A stretch of 64,000 bases of DNA, taken from positions 186,001 to 250,000 of the forward strand of contig JAIUPT010000040.1 in the NCBI GenBank assembly GCA_022315425.1, in the 5' to 3' direction. The notes beneath the pieces were generated by a model. The model did no database searches, had not been told where the DNA came from, and saw only the letters and a list, made by a program, of their open reading frames with translations. Within the stretch, counting starts at the first letter, position 1. Each line of letters opens with the position of its first letter. This document shows positions 23,370 through 34,899 of the stretch, in pieces. Origin of the DNA: Pseudevernia furfuracea (Eukaryota > Ascomycota > Lecanoromycetes > Lecanorales > Parmeliaceae). A program made the translations under genes and the position numbers.

Positions 23370-24065
23370 ATGGTAATTAAAAGTCGGTCCTCTAATGACG
23401 ATTTCACCTACCGTGCGGGTATTATGAAACTACCGACAGAGATTCGTCTCCTCATCTACAAAGTACTGCTCATCCGTGATGGCGGTCCTAAGCATTCCTT
23501 CTGCCTAGGAGAGCATCACAAGTACTACAACCGCTCACTCAGTTTCTTTGTCTTCCCAACTATACTCGTAACATGCAAAGCTATTCACCACGAGGCCATG
23601 CCAATTCTGTATGGCGACAACACCTTCGAGATTTTCTGTGTCTCCGAGCAACCAGCGAAACAACACTTGTACCGCACCTTGGAATTCTCCCCTTTGCTCA
23701 CATGCCCGATTCCTCACGCTGCCATCTATTTCAAACAATTTTCTCTTTCCAGTATCTGCATCAGCCTCACACCTGCAGACATCGCGAAATTTCCGGTGTA
23801 CTGGCCCAAGAACGAAAAAGGATTTCTCGAGCTCTACCCCAACATCGAGTCCATCTTTTTGCAGTTACGCCGACGCAGCTTCAACACAATATACCTCAGA
23901 CTAGCTCGCCGCCATCAAAACAAGCGTGCAACGGCGGCAACAGGTCAAGACTACGTAACCGTGCTCGAGAATTACGATCTACAACAAAGCCGCGACGACG
24001 AAGGTTGGTATCCTGGACAGAATATTCGACACGTCCTTGATGACCCTATGCGCCGCGATTCTTGA
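23370..24065 (+). CDS. 2EXR-like fungal protein, copy 1
   Basis: The frame is open from 23172, but the first ATG is at 23370, giving 231 residues. The motif LPTEIRLLIYKVLLI sits near residue 20 and TCKAIHHEAMPILYGDNTF around residue 70. These are the two signatures of the 2EXR/F-box-like family common in filamentous ascomycetes, in which a Pro-x-Glu-hΦ-x-x-Ile-Tyr start resembles an F-box and a later YG-x-N-x-F follows. The rest is divergent. The function of the family is unknown; a role in protein interactions is inferred. A relative with the same signatures is at 57790-58838. No intron is needed here. Confidence 0.75.
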   Translation: MVIKSRSSNDDFTYRAGIMKLPTEIRLLIYKVLLIRDGGPKHSFCLGEHHKYYNRSLSFFVFPTILVTCKAIHHEAMPILYGDNTFEIFCVSEQPAKQHLYRTLEFSPLLTCPIPHAAIYFKQFSLSSICISLTPADIAKFPVYWPKNEKGFLELYPNIESIFLQLRRRSFNTIYLRLARRHQNKRATAATGQDYVTVLENYDLQQSRDDEGWYPGQNIRHVLDDPMRRDS

Positions 24066-24259
24066 TTATGAATTCCAAGGAATGATGCAGGACATTACTT
24101 TTGCTGTTGAAGCTATACGTTGGGGTAGCAATCATTCAAGTATTCACCCGAAGCTGGGAGGACTTCAATCTTTGCGACATCTACATGGGTTGTTGCGAGC
24201 GATAATTGATTGATGCGTGATGTCCGAGGGACGATACTATTGTCTGTCTGCTCGTAGCC

Positions 24260-24275
24260 AAAAAAAAAAAAAAAA
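24260..24275 (+). repeat. A16 homopolymer tract
   Basis: A run of about 16 A lies in the 24066-24351 space between two convergent genes. A second A-rich stretch follows. No gene is seen in that space. The tract is probably simple low complexity. Confidence 0.8.
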
Positions 24276-24351
24276 CTTAGAAAGGAAAAAAAAGATTGAC
24301 GAGACATCCCAAACAGAACTAGCGTTCCAACCCGTATGATAATTCGCCCAA

Positions 24352-24851
24352 TCAAGGCGCATACTGCACGGACCGCCACGACCCAGCTCCACCATTCTCA
24401 CTCTGCAGAGCACAAAACTGCCCATCCCCCCCGTACAGACTCGGAGGGGTCAGAATGTAGGAAATCCGATCCGCACAGTTCGGATCCGAGTAAGCTTTGA
24501 TCGCGGATGCGTTGCTCAGCAACAAGTTGATGCCGATGAGATCGGCAGACGTGCTCCAAGGAAGACATTGGTAGTTTGGAAAATTTGGGGGCGCTCCGAC
24601 CATCGTGGAGCTGTGACCTGAGAGTAACCTTTGGTCGTCTGAGGGGCTAGATGAGGGAGGTCGTTAGGTTAGTAACGGGTGGTGGATGATGCGGATGCGG
24701 AGAGAAGAGTTGGGTTGGGGGGGGGGACTTACCATGCCTCGGCGGGGCCTAGTGGGCCGTTGTAGCTGAACTGTCTCTTCGATTCTATGGGCCCTGGAAG
24801 GGCGAGTGCGCCGGTGCTTAGCAGGCAAAGGAGAAGGACGGTGAAGTGCAT
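24352..24851 (-). CDS. small secreted four-cysteine protein
   Basis: Two exons (24851-24733 and 24646-24352) give 137 residues. The donor is GTAAGT; the 86-base intron has a CTAAC branch and a TAG acceptor, and the join makes Cys40. The first 17 residues (MHFTVLLLCLLSTGALA) are a clear signal peptide. A Lys-Arg at 25-26 fits Kex2 processing, leaving a mature start at Gln27. The mature part has four cysteines, at 40, 67, 97 and 118, enough for two disulfides, and one NAS glycosylation site. Small size, secretion, a pro-peptide and paired cysteines are features of fungal effector candidates, but I recognise no family, so the role is unknown. Confidence 0.75.
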
Positions 24852-26869
24852 GGTGGAGATTTGTCTGGGGTGAAGTTCGAATTATGATAGTGGCAGAGAG
24901 GCGAAAGTAAAGTAGATCTAGATTAGGGATTAGTTTGATGGATTACGAGGGCTGGTGATGGAAGAACGGCCTCAATGTAAGAGAGAATGATGCGCTGTGC
25001 TCAAAGCCCGGCCAAGACGCAAGGATTGATTGTCTGGGCCTCGGGAGCCAAACAGAGTATAAAGAATCGTGCAAGGCGGTCTTGTTCCTTAAAAGACCAA
25101 ATCTATTCCTTTTTTCTGTAACAAAGGAAGATGGAACCGCCGATTTGGGAACCCTTTGTTCCCTCACACAGTACAAGAAAAACTCGAAGATCAAAATAGC
25201 CAATGGACCACGACAAAGAATAACAAAGAAATGACAGATGACCGTGATCCCGCCCCTGCCTCGATTTCCAATTTAAAATTGAGCCCTTTTCCTACGGCGT
25301 CCGGGAAACCGACTCGCAAAGTTGATCCCAAGCGAGGTTGTGGGTCTTGAGCCATCCCTGGATCTTCCCAGCATCGAACCTCGTTGTGCCTCTCAATCAA
25401 TCATTTTATGGGCGAGTAGAGCGAGATAGAAGGAGTCGTCGAGGCCCAGATAGCCTTTCCAGTGACCGTCTTGGGGATTTTAGCGTTGTGGGTCTTCGTC
25501 ACATTGTTTGATATTACTCATCTTGGCCATGTGAGATGTGGTTCTCGGGATAATGGCTGGCAGAGTCATGGTTTTCATCCTTTTCAATGCTAACTAGGTG
25601 AAGCTGTACTGCGTGAGCAGTCACTGTATGAGGGCCAGGATTGCTGTCCCTTAACTCATTCAGCTTGAAATTATTTTGGGAATAGCACTGATAGTTCCTT
25701 CTGATGGACTGATGATTGTGGAGTGTCGATCGAGGACGACAGTTGCCATAGCTTGATCCATTGGCCTTCGTTGAGATGTCTCATAAAAAAAAACGGTAGG
25801 TCTTAAGCTGCCTGCGAATTCCAACAAGAGCGAAGGTCAGTCTATCGCTACTTTCTTTCCGGACATCTTTCGTATGGATTTCTATTCTCGTCACAGTGGG
25901 TACCCTATTCATCTTCCCATTTTCAAGGGTCTTCTTCCTGCGCTCCAAAAATCAGCTCAACACGACGAAGACCGCTACACTAAGGTCTTCCCAGATTCAT
26001 CTTGGTGAGAGGATTCGACAAGATCTTTTTTGGCGTTGCTATCCTTGACAGTGAGGTGGTATGAAGAATCTTCGGGATCAACATTGTCGTGTGCTCAGGT
26101 CTAGAATGTGAGCTGTAGCATGTATGTCCTAGTTCTGGTCTCGAATACACAGATCTCGCTGCTGCATTTGGTGTCCTGTGGGAGACCAAAAAAATCCATC
26201 GCTTGATCATTAGAAGTCACGAGTGCCTTGACAAGCTTGGTAGGTGAAGTTGCTTCAGCAGGCGATAAAAAATTGCCAGCCATCATGACCATCCATAAGT
26301 AGGTCTTGTCTGTTGGAACTGTTATCAGTCAAGGACAGAGGAATTTACAACAGTATTGATGATGCCACCCACACCCGGGCTTAGAGAAGCTAAGTCCGCC
26401 GACTGGATACAACTTTTTCTTCACTAGGTAACCGCGTTTATAAGCGCAGCCGCAGTAGGTACGGTATCTTTCACCATCTCAAACAACTTAATAATCTTTG
26501 CACAACACGGGACACTTGCAGACTATCATGCTGATCTCCCATCGTTTTTGATGGGTGTCTTCTTTTGAACCTCTGGATTGCTTTGCTCACGCAGATCAGC
26601 TTTGATCAGCCATATTGGATCCAGGTCATCCTGTCAGGGCCACAACAACACTGGTAATACCAGAGGCAACCATCTTAGAGCTTGCAAGGGACTCGGTTTG
26701 ACCAGATCGAATAGCAGCACCTAACACCCATCTCCTATTCGGATAATCCTTGTCGAGTCAACTCCTGCTCGTTGCCGACAACATCATAGTCGACTACCCC
26801 ACCGATCCTAAAAGAATAGCTTCATTCAAGTCACTTAGCGGCACTGATACTCAGCTCTTATCTTTCGCC
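24852..26869. other. 2 kb gap without a supported gene
   Basis: This is the promoter side of the secreted protein and of the F-box gene. Short minus frames around 25980-26292 start with non-ATG codons or have no recognised content. Nothing is called. Confidence 0.5.
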
Positions 26870-28276
26870 ATGCCTTTACTACCAGACCTTCCAAACGAGT
26901 TGCTAGAGCAGATCATGAAATACCTCCTGCCTGACGATGTCGACAATTTTTCCGACGCTTGCGGTGACTTTCATAACATTTCAGTCAGAATCTTGCCGAG
27001 GCACAAAGAGCTAAAGACCACATACTCTAAGGTCTCTTGGGGCTCGTGCAGCGACACACCCCACCGTCTCTTTCTAATTCGGGACATTCTTCAAGACTTC
27101 GAGATCGGCTGGTATGTCAAAATCATGTTCATCGAGCTCGTTGAAGACGATTTTGATGATCACTATATGGAAAAGGAATTCTGCGATATCGCCCGAAAGA
27201 TATCTATGGAGTGCGAAGATGGCATTATCAAAACAGTGCAAGCATGTCCGTACCTGGACGATGGAGACCGTGAAAAATGGGTCAAGAATTCACTGTCCAG
27301 CCAGAAAAACACAATTGCGGCTCTTCTTACGTGCATGTTCCCATGCCTGGAGAGTATTTGCATCATAGCCTTTGAACCCATCAGGGAGTTACATGTCCTG
27401 GCCAGAAAGATCATCCAAGCAAACCAACTCGAACCTGGCGGTTACCACGCTTTCAGCAAGCTTCAATGCCTCCAAGAAAGAAGCTACACGGTAGACGACT
27501 TCCGAGAAATGCAATTATTTGAGCCACTTTCTGGTCTGCCTTCTATGCGTCGCTATATAGGCAGATACCTGTACCACAAAGATCCGTGGACACCCCCTGA
27601 AAAGAAGTCTACAATCACGAGCTTGAAGCTTTACGAGTGTATGATTCACAGCGCGGCTTTGCGAAGTGCTTTTAGCGGCATCGCAAACCTGCAAAACTTT
27701 ATTTACGAATACTATTGGGCGTGGGAAGAGGAAGCCCTCGAGCACAGTTGGGAGAGAGACTGGCAGCCTGGAGAGATCGTCCTGAGCCTACTGGAATTCG
27801 CGGGCCATTCTCTCGTCGAACTGGATCTGACTCGGACCAGCAGTAGAGAATTGCAACGCGTGGAATCAGCTCGCCAGCGTATGGAAGGCGTTTGGGCAGC
27901 ACGGGAGGAAGGCGAGGATGACAAGAACGAAGGTGTTTCAGGCATAGTCAAGCCATTCATGGGTTCACTCCGAGAGTTTCAGGTTCTCAAGTACATCTGC
28001 GTTCAGAACGAGGCGTTCGTCGAAGAAGATCTGGAGGGTTCCGCAGGTGGTAGAACAGTGCACCGTGTGGTGGACCTGTTGCCAGCTTCCGTGGTGTCTG
28101 TTACACTAGCGATGCCACATTTAAGCAAGCAGGAGTCCTATCGGCTAATGGAGGGTTTGCCAGAGCTCAAGGCGGAGCGGGTCCCGAAGCTCGAGTTTGT
28201 CTATTTCGAGACCGGAAAACCATACAGAGAAATGGAGACAGTGTTCGAGTCTGACGGTATCGAGCTGGTGCTATGA
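26870..28276 (+). CDS. F-box protein
   Basis: The reading frame is open from 26750, but the first true ATG is at 26870, and the F-box begins immediately after it: MPLLPDLPNELLEQIMKYL, followed by VDNFSDACGDFHNISVRIL. This start gives 468 residues. The rest has leucine-rich, irregular helical stretches typical of fungal F-box proteins (for example ITSLKLYECMIHSAALRSAF and HSLVELDLTRTSSREL), which probably form a degenerate LRR-like substrate platform. F-box proteins dock substrates onto SCF ubiquitin ligases through Skp1. The substrate cannot be read from the sequence. No intron is seen. Confidence 0.8.
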   Translation: MPLLPDLPNELLEQIMKYLLPDDVDNFSDACGDFHNISVRILPRHKELKTTYSKVSWGSCSDTPHRLFLIRDILQDFEIGWYVKIMFIELVEDDFDDHYMEKEFCDIARKISMECEDGIIKTVQACPYLDDGDREKWVKNSLSSQKNTIAALLTCMFPCLESICIIAFEPIRELHVLARKIIQANQLEPGGYHAFSKLQCLQERSYTVDDFREMQLFEPLSGLPSMRRYIGRYLYHKDPWTPPEKKSTITSLKLYECMIHSAALRSAFSGIANLQNFIYEYYWAWEEEALEHSWERDWQPGEIVLSLLEFAGHSLVELDLTRTSSRELQRVESARQRMEGVWAAREEGEDDKNEGVSGIVKPFMGSLREFQVLKYICVQNEAFVEEDLEGSAGGRTVHRVVDLLPASVVSVTLAMPHLSKQESYRLMEGLPELKAERVPKLEFVYFETGKPYREMETVFESDGIELVL

Positions 28277-29287
28277 GCTTCTAGGGTAAGAAAGCAGAAA
28301 GAATCAGGGATGATTGACTTGGCGTGACAGATGGCATGTCGTTCTCTATACAGTCTGTGAGCATATTGAGTCTAGACTCCCAGAGACACTATTCAAGGAA
28401 CCATCCGGCCATGAAATAGAGTTGTGCAGTCCATAGCCTCCTCATTGAGAAGATACAAACATATTTACGTGCTGAGAGAGATTGATTGGTAGTACATTGG
28501 CAAACGGATTGGAGGAAACAAGACGCTACTTCGAGTATCAGTAACTTTTCACGACTTCATGGTGCATCGCCGACTCAAACAATAGTGAGGTCAATCGAAA
28601 CAGCGCACGTAGTAGAGTACGGATCGAGGCGTCATAGAAAATCCCAACCAGTGCCAAGAAGATGTTGACTGCAACAGTACTCTAGCCGCTTTGAGATTAG
28701 CGCCTGTTGCCAAGACTGCTTGGCGGAATGTCTCCGGGCTTCGGTGACCGAAGAGCACAGGACACCGGCAGCCCCATGTTTCTCTCGAGCTTCATACCAA
28801 ATACGTTCCTGCACCACACTAGTAAGTTTATCCCGATGAAGTCTCGACATTGACTTCCTCGCTACGACCGCAGCTCGCTCTTTCCTCGCTGCACTACGAG
28901 TAGATCTAAGCAGAATCTCCACTTCTTCAATACCTTGGCAAAACAGTCTACATCCAATCTGGTCTTTCCGTGATGAGAGATCATGACGCTTACTTCTCGC
29001 GGTGTTTTAGCATGATGGCATGCCGTCGGCAAGGGACGCAAGGGAGCAACTTCCCATCGATTGTTAGAAGGGGCATCACCTCACTGTGACCGAGATAATC
29101 TTGGAGTAATACCTGCTTTGAGCGGCGTTGAAGGCCTAAGACATCTTCTTTTACTTATAAACCATTGTCCCTGCCTGAGATTCCATCTCCGTTTCCTATA
29201 CTTTCGCACCGCATTCTATTCTTTGAAAGGATTCACCCAAATCTCATTATTCTACCCTTCATCCACCACCAACCCAACCACACAATC
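28277..29287. other. gap with the SnoaL-gene promoter
   Basis: I see no gene. The right end carries a TATA box for the secreted SnoaL-like gene. A minus open frame at 28632-28922 begins with GTG and is not supported. Confidence 0.5.
29156..29161 (+). promoter_or_regulatory. TATA box
   Basis: TATAAA lies about 130 bases upstream of the ATG at 29288, leaving room for a leader of about 100 bases. Confidence 0.45.
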
Positions 29288-29764
29288 ATGTACATCTCCA
29301 CGCTCCTCCCCCTCGCTCTTGCCGCTCTCCCCATCGCCTTCGCCTCCCCAACACCGCACTACAATCCAACCACACCCCAAGCACCCTTCTGCCCGCCCAA
29401 ACCCGCCACCCCGAGCCAACAGCACGCCATCTTCTTCGACTTCATCAACAAGCTCTATACGCTCCAAGATCCCACGACGGCCTACCTGACCTACGTCTCC
29501 CCAGACTACATCAACCACTCACCGTACGCACCCCAAGGGCGCGCAGCCGCCATCGCCTTCCTCCAGTACTTGATCCCGAGCGTGAACCGGACGATTGTGC
29601 ATGAGACGTTTGAGGGGGGTATTGGGTTTGTGCATTTGAATGTTGCAGGGGGCCAGACGGCGGTGGCCGACGTGTTCAGGTTGAATGGGACGTGCGTGAT
29701 GGAGCATTGGGATGTGGATCAAGCGAGGCCTGCTAATGCGACGAATCCGCTTGCGCTATTCTGA
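29288..29764 (+). CDS. secreted SnoaL-like (NTF2-fold) protein
   Basis: 158 residues from the ATG at 29288; the frame is open upstream but lacks an ATG. Residues 1-19 or so (MYISTLLPLALAALPIAFA) are a signal peptide. After a Pro-rich linker comes a SnoaL-like fold: QQHAIFFDFINKLYTLQDPT, YVSPDYINHSPYAPQGRAA, then VADVFRLNGTCVMEHWDV and the end NATNPLALF. SnoaL-like proteins share the NTF2 cone fold; in bacteria some are polyketide cyclases, but secreted fungal members have no defined reaction. The conserved DYINHSP and EHWDV parts would line the pocket. Two potential N-glycosylation sites (NRT, NGT) fit secretion. Two cysteines could pair. Confidence 0.8.
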   Translation: MYISTLLPLALAALPIAFASPTPHYNPTTPQAPFCPPKPATPSQQHAIFFDFINKLYTLQDPTTAYLTYVSPDYINHSPYAPQGRAAAIAFLQYLIPSVNRTIVHETFEGGIGFVHLNVAGGQTAVADVFRLNGTCVMEHWDVDQARPANATNPLALF

Positions 29765-31111
29765 AGAGGAGGGGTAAGGTTCGAAGGGCTCTCGGATGAG
29801 GTGGTTTGGAGACCTCGGAGTGGGAAATTTGGCAACTCACCTGTCTGTCATCCGAGGCGGCGGTTGGGTTGAGGTGTGTGGGAAACTGGCGGACCACCAA
29901 AAGCGCACCACTCAACGTGATGCTAGGATCTTCTTACTATTGATCGTAATCAGAGTGTTGATTGTTGTTAGTCAGAGCATCAATTCGACTTGAAAACATC
30001 GTTCTTCAATATAACTCAACCAGATCAGATTGAAGAAATGGCTTGTCAATCATTCCTAATCAAGGTAGCCGCTAGAACGCGCCCATGCTCGACGTAAAGA
30101 CACGCCGTCATTTGCTCTGATCCTTTCTGAAAGCTATCCCCAATCGCCTTGGCTACGGGGTATTTAAAAGTCCAGAAACTACTCGAGAACTGTCCGCGAG
30201 CCACGCTCCTCTTTGCGCCGTACGCCAATCACACAATTGTCTCTCAAGCCATCAAAAAAACGAAGTGCAAGTGATACACATGAGCAATCATATAGGAAAA
30301 GTCATCGAAAATACTTATTGGCACAGATGAGCTTGGTGATGCTATTTTCTGGCGAAGATGAACATGTGCATACATTGGAGCTAGTCAAACCGGCTAAGGT
30401 ACCTTTGAGGTGCAGCAGCTATCTACTTCTGAGAAAGACCTGCTGGGACAGTTGGAGGCCAGCGACTCTTTACTGGGTGGGATCCCAACCAAAAAAGGAG
30501 GCGGATGTAGTCTTTGATAAATTATGGAGGAGATGATGGGAACCTGCCAAAAATTTGAGAGCCTTGTGTCTGGCCAAAGAAGTCCCCTCTCGGCGCTAAT
30601 TTCGTACTGTCTATTATTGAAGTATAGATAGACGAAAATCGGCGCGAGTGCTTGTTGCAGTGTGAAATTCATCACTACTGGCCAATATGGTTATTGTCTG
30701 TGCCGGCTTTTATATAATATTGTGATTTTCTCCTCAAAAGACCTGTTGACGATAAGCAAAAGGTACTTACTACATGGAGCCACGAGATATGGAATACCCG
30801 ATACGCTAGGTTTGAAAAGAGCTCATCATACTGTCCGGCAATCCAAGCAAACATCGGAGCTTCCATGTCAATTATCGTTGAACTCCATCTCAAGGGGTGC
30901 CTTTTTTCGTTCGAGATATGCTTTCCCGTCATGCCTTTTCAAAGGATATAGCAACCATCATCCCTGGCCCAAAGTCTGCGCTTTCCACTCATCCTTGACC
31001 TCAAGAGCCCCCGTCTGGCCGCTTCTGTCATTTTCATCCGTGGATCCATGCTTCGATCTCCCCCACAAAGCTCTCAGAACACACACGTAGAAGGGAGGGC
31101 GACGACCAATC
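29765..31111. other. gap without a supported gene
   Basis: I see no supported gene. Several open frames start with TTG or GTG and have no recognisable content. Confidence 0.5.
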
Positions 31112-31993
31112 ATGGACAAGAAAAGCTACGCGGAAATAACCAAAGCCCCCAGAATACTCACCCCGAAGGAAGTCAGGGCGGAAACCGAGAAAGTCACCAA
31201 GCGATTCCAAACACCGCACCGCTTGAAATCCCTGACCGCTTTCTTCGAACGAGGGCAGAAGACAAACATCACCCAATGCATCTGTCTCGGTCTGGGCGGC
31301 TTCATGAGCGTCGAAACGAAGCCCACAGTGTTAAGGGAGTCAATCGGAAGCTTCAACGCATCTCTTCATCGACTGGCCACGCTGGACGTGCTTCTCAAAG
31401 GCCTGACAAAGGAGGGGAATGCGAAGATGCCGGTCTACCTCCACGACACCCTCTTCACCCCACCGGAGAGAAAGTATCTGCAGTCCTCCGGCTATATCCT
31501 GTTCCGAGACGACGACGACGACGACTCCAGTCTCGCAACCATGTCGACGAGTACTTTCCTTTTCGTGCCATTCCTGAGAGACGGAACCATATCCCTAGCT
31601 CTCATTGACAGTTTCCCGGCGTTGTACGTCGGTATCGGCATAGACCGCGCCGTCGAGCACATCAGCACGTGCGACGCCAAAGACCTTCGGGGAGGAAGGG
31701 AACGATCCATCCACCCTCTTGAGCGATTCAAGACCGTTTCAACCGAGACGCCGCGATTACCCATCTTCGCGGATCGTAACCAACAAGGCCTTGAACGCTG
31801 GAGCGATGCCCGTGTGCGTTGGTTGGACCCTGGGTATTATGTGAAGAAGGCAAAGGCGGCAGATCGAATGAAGAAAGAGGGTGGCGGGAGCAAGGCGGGG
31901 AACCAGCGCACGCCGGCCTCTGGTGCTCCGGGCAAAGGGACGGAAAAGATCATCGACTATTGGACTTGGGAACCCCACAAAGAAGGATGCTAA
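31112..31993 (+). CDS. SRR1-like domain protein
   Basis: Single exon, 293 residues, ATG at 31112. The region from about residue 50 to 190 has SRR1-like features: ITQCICLGLGGFMS, then SLHRLATLDVLLKG, the VYLHDTLFTPPERKYLQSSG step and STFLFVPFLRDG. SRR1 proteins act in circadian and heme-linked regulation in plants and animals; fungal members are poorly studied. A run of six aspartates (around residue 135) interrupts the domain and comes from a GAC repeat. The C-terminal 80 residues are basic, with RMKKEGGGSKAGNQ and a final WTWEPHKEGC. No signal peptide is visible, so a cytosolic or nuclear site is likely. The domain call is from motif memory. Confidence 0.7.
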   Translation: MDKKSYAEITKAPRILTPKEVRAETEKVTKRFQTPHRLKSLTAFFERGQKTNITQCICLGLGGFMSVETKPTVLRESIGSFNASLHRLATLDVLLKGLTKEGNAKMPVYLHDTLFTPPERKYLQSSGYILFRDDDDDDSSLATMSTSTFLFVPFLRDGTISLALIDSFPALYVGIGIDRAVEHISTCDAKDLRGGRERSIHPLERFKTVSTETPRLPIFADRNQQGLERWSDARVRWLDPGYYVKKAKAADRMKKEGGGSKAGNQRTPASGAPGKGTEKIIDYWTWEPHKEGC

Positions 31994-32504
31994 GGAGAGA
32001 CGAGAGGTGTGTGAGAGACAGACGTCCTTGATGTGGATGGATTTCGACAAGTGAGCGCGCTATTTCAAGGGAATCTGAAATCGGCAGCACACGGTCCTAT
32101 ATACCGCACCTGGAATCTCGACACGAGGAACTCCTGGTGAGATAATAACGAATGAGATAACAACGACCCTCGCATTTAGGATTCCATCCTGATCGTACTG
32201 TTGACTCCAGCAAGCATGACGCTAGCCGACGCCAGAGTATGGATCTCCTCTCATGTCATCAGGTCGAGTGACAAAGGAAGTCACATTGGTAGGCCATGTT
32301 TATCGTAAGGGATAATCCCTTGGGCAAAGATGGCACGCTGTTGCTGTGGCCGAAGAGTGACATCCAACAGAAAACCCCACACCCCGATTGTCCGTATGAG
32401 GGTATTCATCATGCCTCTGTGTATTTGGGTCCGGGTATCTCCGCATTTCCTCCCTATATGTATCCCAAATGCCATACAGATGTCATCACCCAATCGAAAT
32501 CTGA
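31994..32504. other. gap between convergent genes
   Basis: 3' flanks of the SRR1-like gene and the receptor gene. No gene or repeat is seen. Confidence 0.5.
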
Positions 32505-34083
32505 TCAAAACAAAGTATCCTGCCAATCCACCCGTTCCGTAATAGTCACAGTAGTCTTCACCCGTATCCCTCTAGCTGGCAAATCTTCCTGCGGATTCCC
32601 CAGCTCATATTCATCGCTCGCTGTTTCCGGACCTCCATAGACATTGACATTGTTCCTCCATGGCGTCTTTGACGACCCACTTATTGTATCCTGCAACCGA
32701 TCGAAGCTCCCATTCGTTCCCTTAGTAGGTATGCCACTCCTCCATGATGCTGAATAGCTCTTTCTATTACTCGGCTGAGACGTCGTGGTTGGCCGGTAGG
32801 CTTGGCCCCAGATGATTCGGACGAAAAGCGGTCGTAGACTTGGTAGGCAAGCGCTTATTATCGCAACTGCTGGTTCGGCCGCCGTCCATGTGGCTGGAGA
32901 TACGTAATTCCCTAATGTTCTTGTTAACAAATATGAGCACAAATGATTTGCACGCCCGAAGACTCACAGGTAATATCAAGCTGACCGAGTTTAGCAAGTT
33001 TCGCATGCTGAAACCTCGATAATATAACGAGTCGATTGATACTGACGGCACACACTCTGCAACGAAAGTCAGCAGAGCCTTCTGGAGAGTCCGAAGTAGT
33101 GAGGAGAGCTTACGTCAAGCCGACGGTGAATATCAGCGTCAGGATCAACTTCTGCAGCTTGCCAGCACGCAGTTTCCATAGTAGTGGTATAGGCTTCCAT
33201 TTTTCGTCAGTACAGAAAAGAAGGCATCCTGAGTTGCATGCTCACCAATGCCAACAGCGCGAAATCAGTAATCGTATTGATGGCTCCGCTAACAAGATAA
33301 AAGAGCTGAGTATTGACGCAACGACCTCCAGATTGAGACTTCATTCCTCCTCCAAGGGTGGTCCAGAAGTCGTGGATTGGTGTACAAGTCCAGATCGAAA
33401 CAGGAATGAGCGCGACTCCAAGACATAGAACGAATATAGCTGCGCCGAAGAGAATGCGCCTAAATTGAATGATCGGAAAGATGCGATATAGGAATAATAT
33501 TCTGAGGGGTCAACTTTCTCAGCTACCGTTTGGGAGACAGCATGCGGCGAATTGTAAGAGGGATACATACATGGAAAATTTAACAGTGATCATAGCCAAG
33601 ATGAAGGTCAGCGAAAAGGCCCATAGGACTTTGAAGACGGCGAAAATGCTAGACGTGGGCAGGATTTCGATGTGCTCGCCCAACCCTATGTGTGTCGCTG
33701 TCATTTCAGGTCAGCGAAAGCCAGGCGCAGGAATAGTGCCATGACTGACCGACGATGAGAGCGGTACTGGGCCCCAGAGCGAAGAGCTGCACGAGCGTCA
33801 ATGGAGGAAGCGCCGCCAAGGATTCTCAAATCGGCATACCCAGGCCAGTATCACGGTGTAATCGTCAAACTAACCCCTTGTCAGAGAACATCCTTTTCCT
33901 CCGTTCAATGGCGCACCATCATACCCAAAGTCCAGCACCAGATATCCATCTCGACAGTAGCCGCAGTATCACAGCCATAGTTGGAAGAACGAGCAGCGTT
34001 GTCGCCCCTGCGACCAATTCATGGTATCGATTAGCATACAGAGCCGGGTCGGCGGCCGCACTCGGAAGCGTTGAAGAGTCCAT
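32505..34083 (-). CDS. PTH11-like fungal rhodopsin-domain membrane protein
   Basis: Eight exons: 34083-33925, 33869-33840, 33786-33750, 33697-33571, 33501-33246, 33193-33114, 33056-32968 and 32911-32505. All joins keep phase, for 394 residues. The N-terminus is outside the first helix (ELVAGATTLLVLPTMAVILR). Family hallmarks follow in order: SRWISGAGLWFDDYTVILAW, ATHIGLGEHIEILP, the YRIFP loop, SIWTCTPIHDFW with GGRCVNTQLFYLVSG, TDFALLALPIPLLWKL, and DITWNYVSPATWTAAEPAVA before the last helix. These give seven transmembrane segments and a 120-residue cytoplasmic tail rich in Ser and Thr. PTH11-like proteins are plasma-membrane receptors in fungi, some sensing surfaces or host signals. The ligand is unknown. 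Exons 2 and 3 are only 30 and 37 bases. Confidence 0.88.
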
Positions 34084-34899
34084 ATCGACGGCCGCGGTGA
34101 GTGTCGCATCGAGCACAGATAAATAAATGGAAAGGTGGCATGGCCGGAGTAGGTACTCATAGCGATGGGTTTCGCACGACACTGAACGCCAACTGAATTT
34201 ACATACGGCAGAGAAATAAGGAATACGAAGATATCCGGTGAATGATGCCGAGGATAGGTACTCTCTAGATACCTCGTAATTTGAGTTTGATAGAGTTAAG
34301 GTATTCGTATCGGATAAGGCTAGTAAATCCGAGCGGTACAATTCAGTTCAAGGCAAACGCGTCTTTTCGGTTGGAAGGATGTGCATAGATAAAAGATAAA
34401 AGAGAACGAGAAGTTGTGTAGAACGTCAGATAGTCTTTAATCAGTCCATGTTTCAAAATGTTGTAAATGTTGTGGAAGAGGGAACTTTATTTGATTATCA
34501 GCGGGAAAGTACGAGTCGAGCGAGTGAATAATAATAATTCCGCCCCGCACGGTTCAGGAGCTGACACTTGCAGAAAAAGGAGACTTACCTTATGTTGGGG
34601 CCCGGAGACTAGACAAAGGAAGCAGAGCCGAGTACTGGAAGCTAGTAGACCAAGAGCCGTATTGCTTGGGTGGCGTATCCACAGGAAGGAAACGCTCCCA
34701 TGACTACTTACCCTTCTAGTCCGTCCAAATGGTTAGACTGATTCGGACTAAGAGTCCAGAGGCATAGTTGATTTCTTCCCGCAAACAACATTTAGTATAT
34801 ACCATGACTCATCTCATCGATCCTCTGCTGGAGCACCAATCTCGGATCTGTTGGGGGAGCATGCACTCAGAACCGAAGCATACAGTTACCAACGACCCA
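34084..34899. other. gap without a supported gene
   Basis: Upstream region of the receptor gene and 3' flank of the SDR gene. A 78-codon plus frame with an ATG at 34467 has no recognisable content. Confidence 0.5.

Noticed and set aside
30213..30536. 107-codon plus frame
   Set aside because: Starts with TTG; no ATG in a sensible place and no motif.
30662..31090. 142-codon plus frame before the SRR1-like gene
   Set aside because: Starts with GTG and has no recognised content; the SRR1-like gene has its own ATG at 31112.
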